Shown here: piece after piece, positions 25,684-35,009 of the stretch | Layout of the letters: the number at the start of each line of letters is the position of its first letter | Numbering within the stretch: position 1 is the stretch's first letter | DNA from: Streptomyces sp. L-9-10 | GTDB lineage: Bacteria; Actinomycetota; Actinomycetes; Streptomycetales; Streptomycetaceae | DNA length: 64,000 nt | Assembly: GCF_004151105.1 (NCBI RefSeq) | Contig: NZ_PHRF01000077.1 | Span: forward strand, 1 to 64,000 | Direction: 5' to 3' | The notes under the pieces: generated by a model | The model's database searches: none | The model's input: only the letters and a program-made list of their open reading frames with translations | What the model was told of the DNA's origin: nothing | Position numbers and translations under genes: made by a program

Positions 25684-27489
25684 ATGACCGCCAACGACGC
25701 GAGCGCGGGCGAGCTCGCAGCCGTTCCGCCGCTGCCCGGCGCGATCGATGTGCACGCCCACTTCATCACCGACCGCCTGCGCGCGGCGATGCAAGCCGCA
25801 GGCCATGGCGAGCCGGACGGGATGCCCGCCATCCCCGACTGGGATCCCGAGGCGGCGCTGACCCACATGGACGCGGTGGGGGTGCGGACCGCGATGCTGT
25901 CGGTGTCCTCGCCGGGGGTCGACTTCGGGGACGCCGGGGCGACGCGCGAGCTGGCCCGCAGCGTCAACGACGAGGGAGCGGAGCTGGTCCGTGCGCATCC
26001 GGGGCGGTTCGGGCTCATGGCCTCCCTTCCGCTGCCGGACATCCCGGCCGCCCTCGCAGAGGCGGAGTACGCGCTGGACCGGCTGGGCGCCGACGGCATC
26101 GTCCTGAAGACCCACTACCAGGGCCGCTACCTGGGTGATCCCCACTACGAGCCGCTGATGGACCTCCTTGACGAGCGCCGGGCGGTGGTCTGCCTGCACC
26201 CCACCTCGCCGCAGTGCTGGCAGGACACCAGCCTGGGGTATCCCCGCCCCATGGTGGAGTTCGCCTTCGACACCACCCGGACCGTGGCCCACCTGATCAT
26301 GTCGGGCACCCTGCGGCGCCACCCCGGGATCTCGTTCATCGTGCCGCACGCGGGCGCCGCACGCGGCAAGAGGGAAAGGCGTCCTCTGGTGGCAGTGACT
26401 ACCACCCCACACGGCCAGCATGTGGTGTGGGCGGGCCCGCTCGGCTACCGCGAACCCGCCCTTCACGGCCACATCTGGACGATCGTCGAGCACTACCGGA
26501 TCTCCGCGATGTCCGCGGTTCCCACCGTGTACTCCGTCCTCGCGCAGGTCCCGGTGAACGCGGACATCAGCTCCCTGCGGTTCGCCGTCGTCGGCGCCTC
26601 CGCCCTGCCCGACGCCGTCCGCACCGCCTTCACCCGGCACACCGGTGTCGAGATCTGCGAGGGGTACGGGCTGACCGAGGCGACCTGCGCAACGGCCCGC
26701 AGCTTCACCGGAGACGACCACCGGCCCGGATCGGTGGGCCAGCGCCTGCCCTACCAGCAGGTCAAGACCGCCCTGGTCGATCCGCAGGGCAACTGGCTGG
26801 ACCTCCCGCCCGGATCCCCCGGCGTCCTGCTGGTCAAGGGCCCCACCGTCTTCGCCGGCTACGTCACCGGCCACGACCCGGACGGCGTGCGCCTGGACAG
26901 CCTCGAAACCATACGCGACGGCTGGCTCAACACCGGCGACCTCGCCCGGGTCGACAAGGACGGCTTCAGCCACCTCCTGGGCCGCGCCAAGGACCTCATC
27001 ATCCGCGGCGCCCACAACATCGACCCCGGTGCCATCGAAGACGCCCTTCTGCACCACCCCCACGTGACGGGAGCCAGCGCGGTCGGCAGACCCGATCCCC
27101 AAGCGGGGGAGGTCCCCGTCGTCTACGTCACCCTCGCCCCGGACGCTCCCAAGGCGCTGACCGGACCGGACGCGCTGATCGCGCACGCGCGTGCCTTCCT
27201 CCACGAGAGCGCGGCGGTGCCCAAGGACGTCATCGTCCTCGACGCCCTGCCGGTGACGGCCGTCGGCAAGCCCACCAAGGTGCCGCTGCGGATGCGCACC
27301 CTGAAGCGGACCGTCCTCGATGAACTCGCGGCCGCCGACCTGCCGTCGGATCCCAACAGCGTCGGCTGCCATCTCGACGGCGCCCGCCTGACCGTCACCC
27401 TTCCCCGGCCCGCGTCCTCCGCCGACGCCGACCGGATCACCGCCGCCCTCGGCCGGTACACCTTCGACTGGACCTTCACGCAGGTCTGA
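25684..27489 (+). CDS. Chimeric ORF: ACMSD-type amidohydrolase N-part fused to acyl-CoA synthetase C-part
   Basis: This is a single open frame of 601 residues with ATG after GAGGAGAG. Residues 1 to about 222 follow the ACMSD/amidohydrolase-2 family (GAIDVHAHF with the HxH metal motif, SFIVPHAGAA). From about residue 235 it is the C-terminal two-thirds of an ANL acyl-CoA ligase: ISAMSAVPTVYSVLAQVPV, EICEGYGLTEATCA, GWLNTGDLARVDKDG, KDLIIRGAHNIDPGAIED and the catalytic-Lys region VGKPTKVPLR. The end of the amidohydrolase barrel and the ligase P-loop (STGGTTG-like) are missing. Most likely a deletion fusion; neither activity should survive intact. Downstream genes are co-directional. Confidence 0.75.
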   Translation: MTANDASAGELAAVPPLPGAIDVHAHFITDRLRAAMQAAGHGEPDGMPAIPDWDPEAALTHMDAVGVRTAMLSVSSPGVDFGDAGATRELARSVNDEGAELVRAHPGRFGLMASLPLPDIPAALAEAEYALDRLGADGIVLKTHYQGRYLGDPHYEPLMDLLDERRAVVCLHPTSPQCWQDTSLGYPRPMVEFAFDTTRTVAHLIMSGTLRRHPGISFIVPHAGAARGKRERRPLVAVTTTPHGQHVVWAGPLGYREPALHGHIWTIVEHYRISAMSAVPTVYSVLAQVPVNADISSLRFAVVGASALPDAVRTAFTRHTGVEICEGYGLTEATCATARSFTGDDHRPGSVGQRLPYQQVKTALVDPQGNWLDLPPGSPGVLLVKGPTVFAGYVTGHDPDGVRLDSLETIRDGWLNTGDLARVDKDGFSHLLGRAKDLIIRGAHNIDPGAIEDALLHHPHVTGASAVGRPDPQAGEVPVVYVTLAPDAPKALTGPDALIAHARAFLHESAAVPKDVIVLDALPVTAVGKPTKVPLRMRTLKRTVLDELAAADLPSDPNSVGCHLDGARLTVTLPRPASSADADRITAALGRYTFDWTFTQV

Positions 27490-27512
27490 GCACCATCCAC
27501 CTGGAGCCACCC

Positions 27513-28661
27513 ATGACCTCCACCACCACTGCCCCCGCCCACACCGTGTCGGACCCCCACCACGGCCTGCACAGTGAGGACGGCGCCCGCCACGGCGAAC
27601 ACCCGGGACGTGACCGCCGGCCCGTCATCAAGGCCGTCGACCTCGCCTGGCTGGAGTTCGTCAAGCCCGACCTGGAGCGCGCGGAGACCTTCGCCCGCGA
27701 CTTCGGCTTCACCGTCGCCGCCCGTACTCCCCAGGCCCTGTACCTGCGCGGCACCCGGCCGGGACCGCACTGCCTGGTCATCCGCAAGGGCCCGACCTCA
27801 CGCTTCCTGGGCCCGGCCTTCCTCGCCGCCGACCGCGCCGACCTCGACCGCCTCGCCGAAGCAACCGGCCGACGCGTCCACCCCCTGCACGAGTACGGGG
27901 GAGGGCACGTGGTGGACCTCCTGGACCCCTCCGGGATCCCCGTCCGTGTCGTCCACGGCGTCACCGAGCACCCCGCCCTGCCCGGGCAGCAGCCGCTCCC
28001 GCTCAACACGGGCGGCCATACCGTCCGGATCAACGCGGCCCGGCGCCCGCCCCTGGAGCCGGCCCGGGTCGAGCGCCTCGGCCACGTCGTGCTCTCCACC
28101 CGCGTCTTCGGCCGGGCCCTGGACTGGTACCTGCACCATCTCGGCCTCATCGTCAGCGACTTCCTCTACCTCGACGGACAACGCGACCGCGGCCCCACCA
28201 TGGCGTTCATCCGCTGCGACCGCGGCGACGAGCCCGCCGACCACCACACTCTGGCCATGCACCTGGGCCCCGACACCGGCTACGTCCACTCCGCCTACCA
28301 GGTCGCCGACCTCGACGCCCTCGCCGCCGGCGGCACCTACCTCGCCCAGCGCGGCTACCGCCGCTCCTGGGGCATCGGCCGCCACATCCAGGGCAGCCAG
28401 ATCTTCGACTACTGGCGCGACCCCGACCGCTTCCTCGTCGAACACTTCACCGACGGCGACCTCTTCGACCACACCCTCGAACCCGGCTGGGCCGCCATGT
28501 CCGCCTCCGGACTCGCCCAATGGGGACCACCCGCCACCCGCGACTTCCTCGGCGCCACCCCCTCACCAGCACTCCTGCACACCGTGCTCACTGCTCTGCG
28601 CGAGGACAACGAACTCGACCCGGCCCGCCTGAACGCCCTGGTGAAGGCAATGAGCTCATGA
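27513..28661 (+). CDS. Extradiol (vicinal oxygen chelate) catechol-type dioxygenase
   Basis: This 382-residue protein has two VOC modules: an N-terminal one (LAWLEFVKPDLERAETFARD) and a catalytic one with RLGHVVLSTRVFGRALDWYL (His), DHHTLAMHLGPD (His) and DRFLVEHFTDGDLFDHTLEP (Glu), the usual 2-His-1-carboxylate iron site. It is longer than HsaC because of N- and C-terminal extensions. The stop overlaps the start of the FAD monooxygenase relic (ATGA). It should open a substituted catechol made by that monooxygenase; the true substrate is unknown. Confidence 0.8.
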   Translation: MTSTTTAPAHTVSDPHHGLHSEDGARHGEHPGRDRRPVIKAVDLAWLEFVKPDLERAETFARDFGFTVAARTPQALYLRGTRPGPHCLVIRKGPTSRFLGPAFLAADRADLDRLAEATGRRVHPLHEYGGGHVVDLLDPSGIPVRVVHGVTEHPALPGQQPLPLNTGGHTVRINAARRPPLEPARVERLGHVVLSTRVFGRALDWYLHHLGLIVSDFLYLDGQRDRGPTMAFIRCDRGDEPADHHTLAMHLGPDTGYVHSAYQVADLDALAAGGTYLAQRGYRRSWGIGRHIQGSQIFDYWRDPDRFLVEHFTDGDLFDHTLEPGWAAMSASGLAQWGPPATRDFLGATPSPALLHTVLTALREDNELDPARLNALVKAMSS

Positions 28662-30353
28662 CCCCCGCCCCCGGCGAGCGCACGCCGGTCGCCATCATCG
28701 GTGCGGGCCCCGTGGGACTGGTCGCGGCCCTCCTGCTGGCGCGGTACGGCGTGCCCAGTGAGGTCTTCGAGCGCCACCCCGCCCCCTACCCCCTGCCCCG
28801 CGCCGTCCACATGGACGACGAGGTCATGCGGATCCTCCAAGCCGTAGAGGAGCCGCCGACGCTTTCGCGGCCCGCAGCCGGCCCGCCCTCGGCATGCAGC
28901 TCGTCGACGCCCAGCACCGCGTCCTGGCCCGCTTTCTGCGCGACGACCCCCTGAGGGCCAACGGATACCCTCAGGCCAACATGTTCGACCAGCCCGAACT
29001 CGAACACATCCTGCGTGACCTGCTCAAGCGGCAGCCCCTGATCCGTCTCCACGGCGACACCGAGGTCCTCAGCCTCACCCTGCCACCACCCGGCACCGGC
29101 CGGTCCACGTCCATCCGCGTCAAAGACCTCCACAGCGGCGCCGAACGCACCGTGCACGCGGACGCCGTCCTGGGCTGTGACGGCGCGACCAGCCTCACCC
29201 GCCAGGCCATCGGCTCCCGCCACCAGTCCTCGGCAGGCCCCAGCACTGGTTCGTCATCGACGTGCGATGTCCCATCCCGCTCCCCGTCTGGGAGGGCGTC
29301 CACCAGGTGTGCGACCCCGCCCGGCCCGCCACGTACATGCGCATCGGCGAGGACCGCTACCGCTGGGAATTCCGCCTCAACGAGGAAGAGGCCGAAGCCG
29401 CCCTCACCAACCGTGCCCGCGCCCTGGAACTCCTCGCACCCTGGACCGGGACGATCCCCGAGCACCAGCTCGACGTGGTCCGCATGGCCCGCTACACCTT
29501 CCGCGCCCAGGTCGCCGACCGCTGGCACCAGGACCGCGCCTTCCTCCTCGGCGACGCCGCCCACCTCACTCCGCCGTTCATCGGCCAGGGCCTCGGAGCC
29601 GGCCTGCGCGACGCCCACAACCTCACGTGGAAACTCGCCCGCGTCCTTCACGGGCAGAGCACCGAAGCGCTGCTGGACACCTATGAGCGCGAACGCCGCC
29701 CCCACGCGGTCCACCTGGTCCGCACCGCCGTCCTCATCGGTCAGGCGATGACCAGCGGGCGCCTCGCGGCCCGGATCGCCCGCCGGGCAGGCCTCGCCGT
29801 CGGCCGGCACACCGCACTGCTGTCCCACGCCGTGCCGACCACCCTCAGCCCGGCCCTCCAGGGTGGAGCACTCGCACGCCGCACCGCCGCCCCCGCGCGG
29901 GGCCCCCGCCCCGGTGAACTCGGCCCCCAGCCCTCGGTCCATACCGTCAACGGCGACGCCGTACGGCTCGATGACCTTCTCGGTGACGGCTTCGCCCTCG
30001 TGACCTGCCGGCCGCTCACCTCCGGGGAGATCCGCCTCGCGGGAGCCCTGCCCGCCCGGATTCTCACGGTCCTCCCGGCAGGCGTCCAGCCGACGGGCAA
30101 GGAAGACGGCGCGTGTGCCATCGACACCATCGGCGCCCTGCACAGCTGGCTCAAAGGAGGCATGGCCCTGCTCCGCCCCGACCACGTCGTGCTTGCCGCC
30201 GAACACGGCAAGAGCGGCTCCCTCCTGGAGTCGGCTCATGCCTGGGCTCAGATCCTGGCTTCTGCCGGAGCTGTCGAGGAGGACGACGCCGCCAATCCGG
30301 CGCACGGCAGCGGGGGACTCGAAACGGTCGCCAAGGCGGCCGTCAACGCCTGA
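28658..30353 (+). pseudogene. FAD-dependent aromatic monooxygenase (MhpA-like) with two frameshifts
   Basis: Three consecutive frames make up one group A flavoprotein hydroxylase of about 565 residues. Frame one holds VAIIGAGPVGLVAALLLARY. Frame two, from about 28850, holds LGMQLVDAQHRVLARF and DAVLGCDGATSLTRQAIGS. Frame three, from about 29235, holds HWFVIDVRCPIPLPVWEGV and DRAFLLGDAAHLTPPFIGQG, plus a normal thioredoxin-like C-terminal domain. No large deletion is evident, so this is either a young pseudogene or two sequencing errors. It overlaps the dioxygenase stop, in the expected order for hydroxylation then ring opening. Confidence 0.75.
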
Positions 30354-30482
30354 GACGGGCTCCATGGCTGTCCACACGGCACCTGGAACGCCCAGATCGA
30401 CGGCCCACAACACATCGTCCACCTGAACGACCTGCGGCGGTCCGGTGCCGACGCTCGTCCGTCGTCCCGGGCGGTCGGGCCC

Positions 30483-31280
30483 TCAGCTCCTCGGCCGGCG
30501 GTCCGGATTCCGGCCTGGGCGGACGGCAGGCCGGCGAATGAAGGGACGGTCGTAGGGAGCGCGGTCGCGGGCGGCGATGACCTCCTCGGCCAAGGGTCCG
30601 ACCGGTACCCGCAGAGGCACGGACGGCGACTCCACGAGGTCCGCGAGGGCTCCGGCGACGTACTCGGGGGTGACCATCACCTCCGGGGGAATGCCGCCGG
30701 AGAGGAGCTCGGCGTACGGGTCGTCGGGCAGCCGGTAGGTGAGCATGTCGTCCAGGGCGCCGGAGCTGATCGGGCCCGGCTGCACGAGGCTGACGTCGAT
30801 ACCGAAGCCCGCGACTTCCACGGCAAGGGTTTCGGCGAAGCCTTCAAGGGCCCACTTCGTGGCCGCGTACGCGGCATTGCCCGGGATCACGGTCCGCCCG
30901 CCGACGCTGGAGACGAACAGCAGCCGGCCCTGCCGGCGCCTGCGCATCTGGGGAAGGAGGGCCTGGGTGACGCGGATCGCGCCGACGGTGTTCTGGGCGT
31001 AGAGACGCTCGATCTCGGCGGTCGGGCTCGCCTCGACCGCGGCGGCGAAGATGGCGGCGGCGTTCGAGATGAGGGTGTCCAGCTCGCCGGCCTGCTCGAC
31101 GGCCGCCTCCACGCTGGCCTGGTCGCTTACGTCCAGGCACAGCCTCTGGTCGACGTCGAGATCCTCCAGAGCGCGGGGGTCGCGTGCGGTGGCGACCACG
31201 CGGTGGCCGCGCTTGGCCAGTTCGATGGCGGTGGCTCGGCCGACGCCCTTGGAGGCGCCGGTGATCAGGATCGAAGACAT
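30483..31280 (-). CDS. Short-chain dehydrogenase/reductase
   Basis: This 265-residue classical SDR has the cofactor loop ILITGASKGVGRATAIEL, the NAG motif as LISNAAAIFAAA, active-site Ser in FVSSVGG, and Tyr and Lys in NAAYAATKWALEGFAET. It is divergent from an HxlR regulator gene, a frequent pairing in Streptomyces in which the regulator controls the reductase. The substrate cannot be told. The C-terminus ends in a basic PGRNPDRRPRS tail. Confidence 0.88.
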   Translation of the reverse strand: MSSILITGASKGVGRATAIELAKRGHRVVATARDPRALEDLDVDQRLCLDVSDQASVEAAVEQAGELDTLISNAAAIFAAAVEASPTAEIERLYAQNTVGAIRVTQALLPQMRRRRQGRLLFVSSVGGRTVIPGNAAYAATKWALEGFAETLAVEVAGFGIDVSLVQPGPISSGALDDMLTYRLPDDPYAELLSGGIPPEVMVTPEYVAGALADLVESPSVPLRVPVGPLAEEVIAARDRAPYDRPFIRRPAVRPGRNPDRRPRS

Positions 31281-31336
31281 GGCTGAGGTGCTCCTTGCTC
31301 GCTGCGGCTCGCGCGAAAGGCGATCACCGAAAACAT

Positions 31337-31355
31337 GAGTTCGTTTTTCGAATTC
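31337..31355. promoter_or_regulatory. Inverted repeat in the SDR-hxlR intergenic region
   Basis: GAGTTCG and CGAATTC (6 of 7 pairing) flank TTTTT, between the divergent SDR and HxlR genes. The local AT-rich context and position fit an HxlR operator. Confidence 0.5.
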
Positions 31356-31378
31356 ACTGCACGGGTTACGATAGCACC

Positions 31379-31744
31379 GTGAGTCAGGAAATCGAATCGA
31401 CCAATCTCGGTGCCCCTCGGGTCTGCCCCATCGCCGACGCGCTGGAGATCATCGGCGAACGCTGGAGCCTGCTCGTCCTCCGTGAGATCGGCTTCGACGT
31501 CCACCGCTTCAAGGACATCCAGGTCAACACCGGAGCGCCCAGGGAGACCCTCGCCCTCCGGCTGCGCAAGCTCGAAGAAGCCGGAGTCATCGAACGACGC
31601 CGCTACAGCGAGCGCCCACCCCGCGACGAGTACCTGCTCACCGCAGCGGGGCAGGACCTCCTCCCCACCCTTGCCGCACTGCGCGCCTGGGGAGAACGCC
31701 ACGCCTCCCCGGTGCGCCGCCCGTCCGCCGCGGCCGACGAATAG
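31379..31744 (+). CDS. HxlR-family transcriptional regulator
   Basis: This 121-residue winged-helix protein shows the family pattern CPIADALEIIGERWSLLVLR, RFKDIQVNTGAPRETLALRL, LEEAGVIERRRYSERPPRDE and YLLTAAGQDLLPTL. GTG 31379 is chosen because it puts the protein at the usual length; the frame is open upstream. HxlR proteins often sense quinones, aldehydes or redox state through a Cys, here in the N-terminal CPI. It probably regulates the divergent SDR. Confidence 0.85.
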   Translation: MSQEIESTNLGAPRVCPIADALEIIGERWSLLVLREIGFDVHRFKDIQVNTGAPRETLALRLRKLEEAGVIERRRYSERPPRDEYLLTAAGQDLLPTLAALRAWGERHASPVRRPSAAADE

Positions 31745-31854
31745 CCGCCACCGGGGCCGCGAACCGTGCCAACCGGACAGGTGGTAACTAAGGGCTGTCC
31801 CGTAAATGATCTCTCAGTGGCCTCGGGCATGGTGGGCTGCTGTACGGCTGGATG

Positions 31855-32424
31855 GGCTATCCGGCGGGGGCGAGGTTGTGCATCCGTGCGATACCGAGCA
31901 TGGCGTGGTGGACGCCGTCACCTTTGAGACGGCAGTCACTGCTCCCACGCCTTGCAGTCGTTGCGGTTGCCGGGCAGGGGCCGGCCGACCACCACGACAG
32001 GGCGGGTGTCAGCGTTGATGACGACCTGGTGGTTGGTGGAGTACCGGTAGTTCTTCGACTGCTCGGCGACAGCGTGATCGCGGGTGGGCACCAGGGTCCC
32101 GTCGACGATCATCACGGTGTCCTTCGCGAACCGCTTGCGGGGCTGAAGGGCGAGCATCGGCCCGAGGTGATCGATGATTCGGTCCGCCGCCGATTTGGAA
32201 ACCCCGAACAGCGGGGCCAGCCGGCGCATGGTCAGGTTCGTGCGCCAATACGTCGCGACCATCAGGGTCCGGTTCTTCAATGGCAGGTTCCACGGCCGGC
32301 CCCTGCGGGCCACGGCTGCACCCTCGCGCCGCAGAACCGTCATCAGCCTGGCAAAGGCGCGCGGACTCAGCCCGGTGGACGGGGCTATCCACGAGAACTC
32401 CGACGCCGTGATCACACCAGCCAT
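31855..32424 (-). pseudogene. IS5-like transposase with internal deletion
   Basis: From ATG 32424 the protein reads MAGVITASEFSWIAPSTGLS, LMTVLRREGA, RRLAPLFGVSKSAADRIIDH, then the first catalytic Asp in IVDGTLVPTRDH and the second in GNRNDCKAWEQ, stopping at 31936. In a different frame from about 31935 to 31855 the normal end, CRLKGDGVHHAMLGIARMHN, is still present. About 65-70 codons containing the third catalytic residue have been lost at that joint. Confidence 0.8.
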
Positions 32425-32499
32425 ACGACAGATCATTTCAGTTGCCGACACGGCTCCCCGCGGCTGATCCTGGGCATCGGGCAAGCAAGGAGGAACAGG

Positions 32500-32880
32500 A
32501 TGGGGCTCATGCTCTCCCCTGGAGACGACGACGTGACCAGCCCAGACGTCTCCTGGTCCTATACCGGCTTCAACATGTTCAGGGAGTGGCTGGCCCAGGC
32601 GGAGGGGTTCACCCTTGCGGAGATGAACGGATTCGGTGGAGACCGCCTGTGGAGCAGCGTCTCCACCACGCTGGCACCGCTACTCGACCATCCAGACGAC
32701 GACAGCTCTCTCGCGCCCGCTCAATGTGCGGCCATGCTGCCCAGGCTGGAGGCAATCACCGACCAGCGGCAGCACGAGGACGGGGATCCCGTCCTTGAAC
32801 GACGCATCGACGATGTGCGTCAACTGGTCACCGTCATGAAGTACTGCTTGGAGAAGGAAGTTGAGCTCATCTTCTGCTGA
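32500..32880 (+). CDS. Hypothetical protein carried inside the IS ends
   Basis: This is a 126-residue acidic protein with ATG six bases after a perfect AAGGAGG. It reads WSYTGFNMFREWLAQAEGFT, GFGGDRLWSSVSTTLAPLLD, then RRIDDVRQLVTVMKYCLEKE. I know no function; the composition is that of a small soluble helical protein. It is divergent from the transposase and lies entirely between the IS inverted repeats, so it may be a passenger gene or a host gene trapped between two IS ends. Confidence 0.7.
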   Translation: MGLMLSPGDDDVTSPDVSWSYTGFNMFREWLAQAEGFTLAEMNGFGGDRLWSSVSTTLAPLLDHPDDDSSLAPAQCAAMLPRLEAITDQRQHEDGDPVLERRIDDVRQLVTVMKYCLEKEVELIFC

Positions 32881-33033
32881 CCCCCGCGGGCTGTCTCCCG
32901 CTGGAGATGAACAGCAGTTACGGGACAACCCTTGGGCAAGTAGCAAACTCGCCCCGAGAGACACAGTCACCGGCATCACGCGAGCACACGTAAATCGTGT
33001 GATTTCTCTTCCCCGTTCAGCGAGTAAGGCGTT

Positions 33034-33925
33034 GTCTCACGTGGCAAGTTTCGCGAGCTTCTTGAGTAGCTCAGGGCGGTGGCCATGGCCAGGCTTCGGC
33101 TCTGCCGGTCGTTGCGGTCCACGTACGGGATCTTGAGGCCACGAGTAGCCCATGGCAGGCTCATGCCGCATGATCGATGAATTCGCGAAGGACAACCTGC
33201 ACGAGAGACTGCGGCGGGATCGCAAGGCGCTGCTCTGGAAACTCGACGGCCTGTCCGAATACGACGCCCGCCGACCTTTGACAGTGACCGGGACCAACCT
33301 CCTCGGCCTGGTCAAACACGTGGCCAGCGTCGAGGCCAGGTACTTCGGCGAGGTCTTCGACCGGCCGTCTCCGGAACCGCTGCCCCGGTGGCAGGACCAC
33401 GACGGCAGCGATCTGTGGGCGGCTGAGGACGAGGCGCGCGATCAGATCATCGAGTCCTACCGGCGCACGTGGGAACACTCAGACGCGACGATCGACGAGC
33501 TTGTCCTCGATGCCCCCGGCCACGTGCCGTGGTGGCCGGAGCCTTATGCCAACACGAACCTGTTCGCCATCCTGGTCCACGTCCTTGGCGAGACCAACCG
33601 GCATGCCGGGCACGCCGACATCCTGCGCGAAGGCGTCGACGGCCGAACCGGGATGCGCCCCGAACACGAGATGCGGATCGATGAGGACGCCCGCACCGCC
33701 TACTGCGCGAAGATCGAGCAGGCCGCCAGATCGGCCGCATCAGTCAAGGCATAGAACGCTGTCCCACGTGACGTGATGTTCGAGCGGCATGGTGCCGGCC
33801 GTGAGTGCTGATCTGTGCCGCCTGACCATCCATACGAACGAAAGGGCTCGCACTTCCTCGCCTTCCTCGGCCTGGCCGCTGCCCTGACCTGCTACAAGAA
33901 GCTCGCGAAACTTGCCACGTGAGAC
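33034..33925. repeat. Perfect 31-bp inverted repeats flanking a DinB-family gene
   Basis: The 31 bases at 33034-33064 are the exact reverse complement of 33895-33925. Each copy encodes, pointing outward, the same transposase-like ending KKLAKLAT. On the right the preceding codons read GSHFLAFLGLAAALTCYKKL, an IS5-type C-terminus. A weaker third copy of the end lies near 33757-33771 (CGCTGTCCCACGTGA). This looks like a composite or rearranged IS remnant with the DinB gene captured inside. Confidence 0.7.
33152..33754 (+). CDS. DinB/DUF664-family protein
   Basis: This 200-residue four-helix-bundle protein has three His that fit a metal site: LVKHVASVEARYFGE, and ILVHVLGETNRHAGHADILR with two His. 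The family includes mycothiol- and bacillithiol-dependent transferases as well as many proteins of unknown role. ATG 33152 is used; ATG 33170 (MIDEFAK) is an equally good start. It lies wholly inside the 31-bp inverted repeats. Confidence 0.8.
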   Translation: MAGSCRMIDEFAKDNLHERLRRDRKALLWKLDGLSEYDARRPLTVTGTNLLGLVKHVASVEARYFGEVFDRPSPEPLPRWQDHDGSDLWAAEDEARDQIIESYRRTWEHSDATIDELVLDAPGHVPWWPEPYANTNLFAILVHVLGETNRHAGHADILREGVDGRTGMRPEHEMRIDEDARTAYCAKIEQAARSAASVKA

Positions 33926-34013
33926 GCCCTCTGAGTCCGAGTCGCAGGGCCGCTGTGCCGTCCGGCATCCGTGGGCGGCCCTTCGCTCGTGAGCGTGAGT
34001 GTGTCCGTGGGAG

Positions 34014-34502
34014 TCACATCAAGGGGGTCAGCCAGCCTTCGAGCACGGCTTCCCGGTCCCGTGAATGCAGGACCGCGGCCGGTCTGCTCTCTCCCCACCA
34101 CTGGGTCAGCAGGGAAGGCGAGGCGCTGCCCCGCACGAAGTGGGAGAGCAGCCCGAGCGAGAGGTCGACCTCCCGCTGGGCGTACGCGGTGGCGGCGGCG
34201 GAGAAGACCGGTGTCTCGACACGCTCGTCCTGGGCGTGCACCACCGCGGTCATCATCGACGGACCGTCCGGCCCCCAGAAGTTCAGAGCGGCGGCAATGA
34301 CGGCCGTCACCCGAGTCGCCCACCGTACGGTCGCCGAACGGACCGGAACGTCCAGCACCTGAAGATCCGTCACATCCTTCCAGAGCCACGTCTGTTCACC
34401 GACCGAAACTCCGGCTGGGGAAAGGAAGACGCCAGGGTCCTCCTCGACTGGCGGCGCACCCAGGCACACTTTGTCCTGCTCTATCCAGAACAGGCCGATC
34501 AT
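34014..34502 (-). CDS. Hypothetical protein
   Basis: This is a protein of about 162 residues starting at MIGLFWIEQDKVCLGAPPVE, with WLWKDVTDLQVLDVPVRSAT and a hydrophobic patch WATRVTAVIAAALNFWG. The frame is open further upstream, so the start may lie earlier. Composition is balanced and protein-like throughout, which supports a real gene, but I recognise no domain. It lies alone, downstream of the IS-bounded DinB segment. Confidence 0.55.
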   Translation of the reverse strand: MIGLFWIEQDKVCLGAPPVEEDPGVFLSPAGVSVGEQTWLWKDVTDLQVLDVPVRSATVRWATRVTAVIAAALNFWGPDGPSMMTAVVHAQDERVETPVFSAAATAYAQREVDLSLGLLSHFVRGSASPSLLTQWWGESRPAAVLHSRDREAVLEGWLTPLM

Positions 34503-35009
34503 GCTTCCCAGACGGTCGGGGCCGCCGTCGTGGGGGGAGGGGATTACCAATTTTAGCTCCGTTCCTCGATCACAGACAGGGAAGCCTTCGTCCGCCGGGC
34601 GGCGGACCTCCCACTTTCGCCGTACCGCGTCAGGCCGACCGGACATACGCGGATCGCCGGCCGAGGGCAGCCACAACGCTGGTGGCCTCCTTCTTTGCCG
34701 ACAGACGCCCGATCATGCCAGGACGGACCCCGGCACAGGGAACCCTCCGGCCACGCAGGGATCTGCCGCACCGGCCACGCCAGGGGACTGCCGACCACCG
34801 CACTGCCGGTGCCTGAGACGTGTCTGTGCCGTCGGCCCGAAACACACACGTCGTCAGCTCGCCGAAACGGAGGCAGGCCCCATCGGCAATATTGGATCCC
34901 CCCACTGCACTGCCCGCGACATCGCCGCCCTCCTGTGCACCTGGCCCACAGGCTGACAGCACACCGCCCACAGCCGAACCCGCGGACAGCGCAGACAAGG
35001 AGAATCCCC
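34503..35009. other. 500-base stretch without a supported gene
   Basis: Open frames here are Arg/Pro/Gly-rich and lack motifs. It ends in an AAGGAG ribosome site that serves the short frame at 35010. Confidence 0.4.

Larger units (their letters stand above)
31790..32933. mobile_element. IS element with 16-bp terminal inverted repeats and an internal unrelated gene
   Basis: AAGGGCTGTCCCGTAA at 31790-31805 and the reverse complement of AAGGGTTGTCCCGTAA at 32918-32933 match at 15 of 16 positions. Between them lie a minus-strand IS5-like transposase with a C-terminal deletion and a plus-strand 126-codon gene. No target-site duplication is obvious. The element is most likely defective because the catalytic Glu region is deleted. 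Confidence 0.7.
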
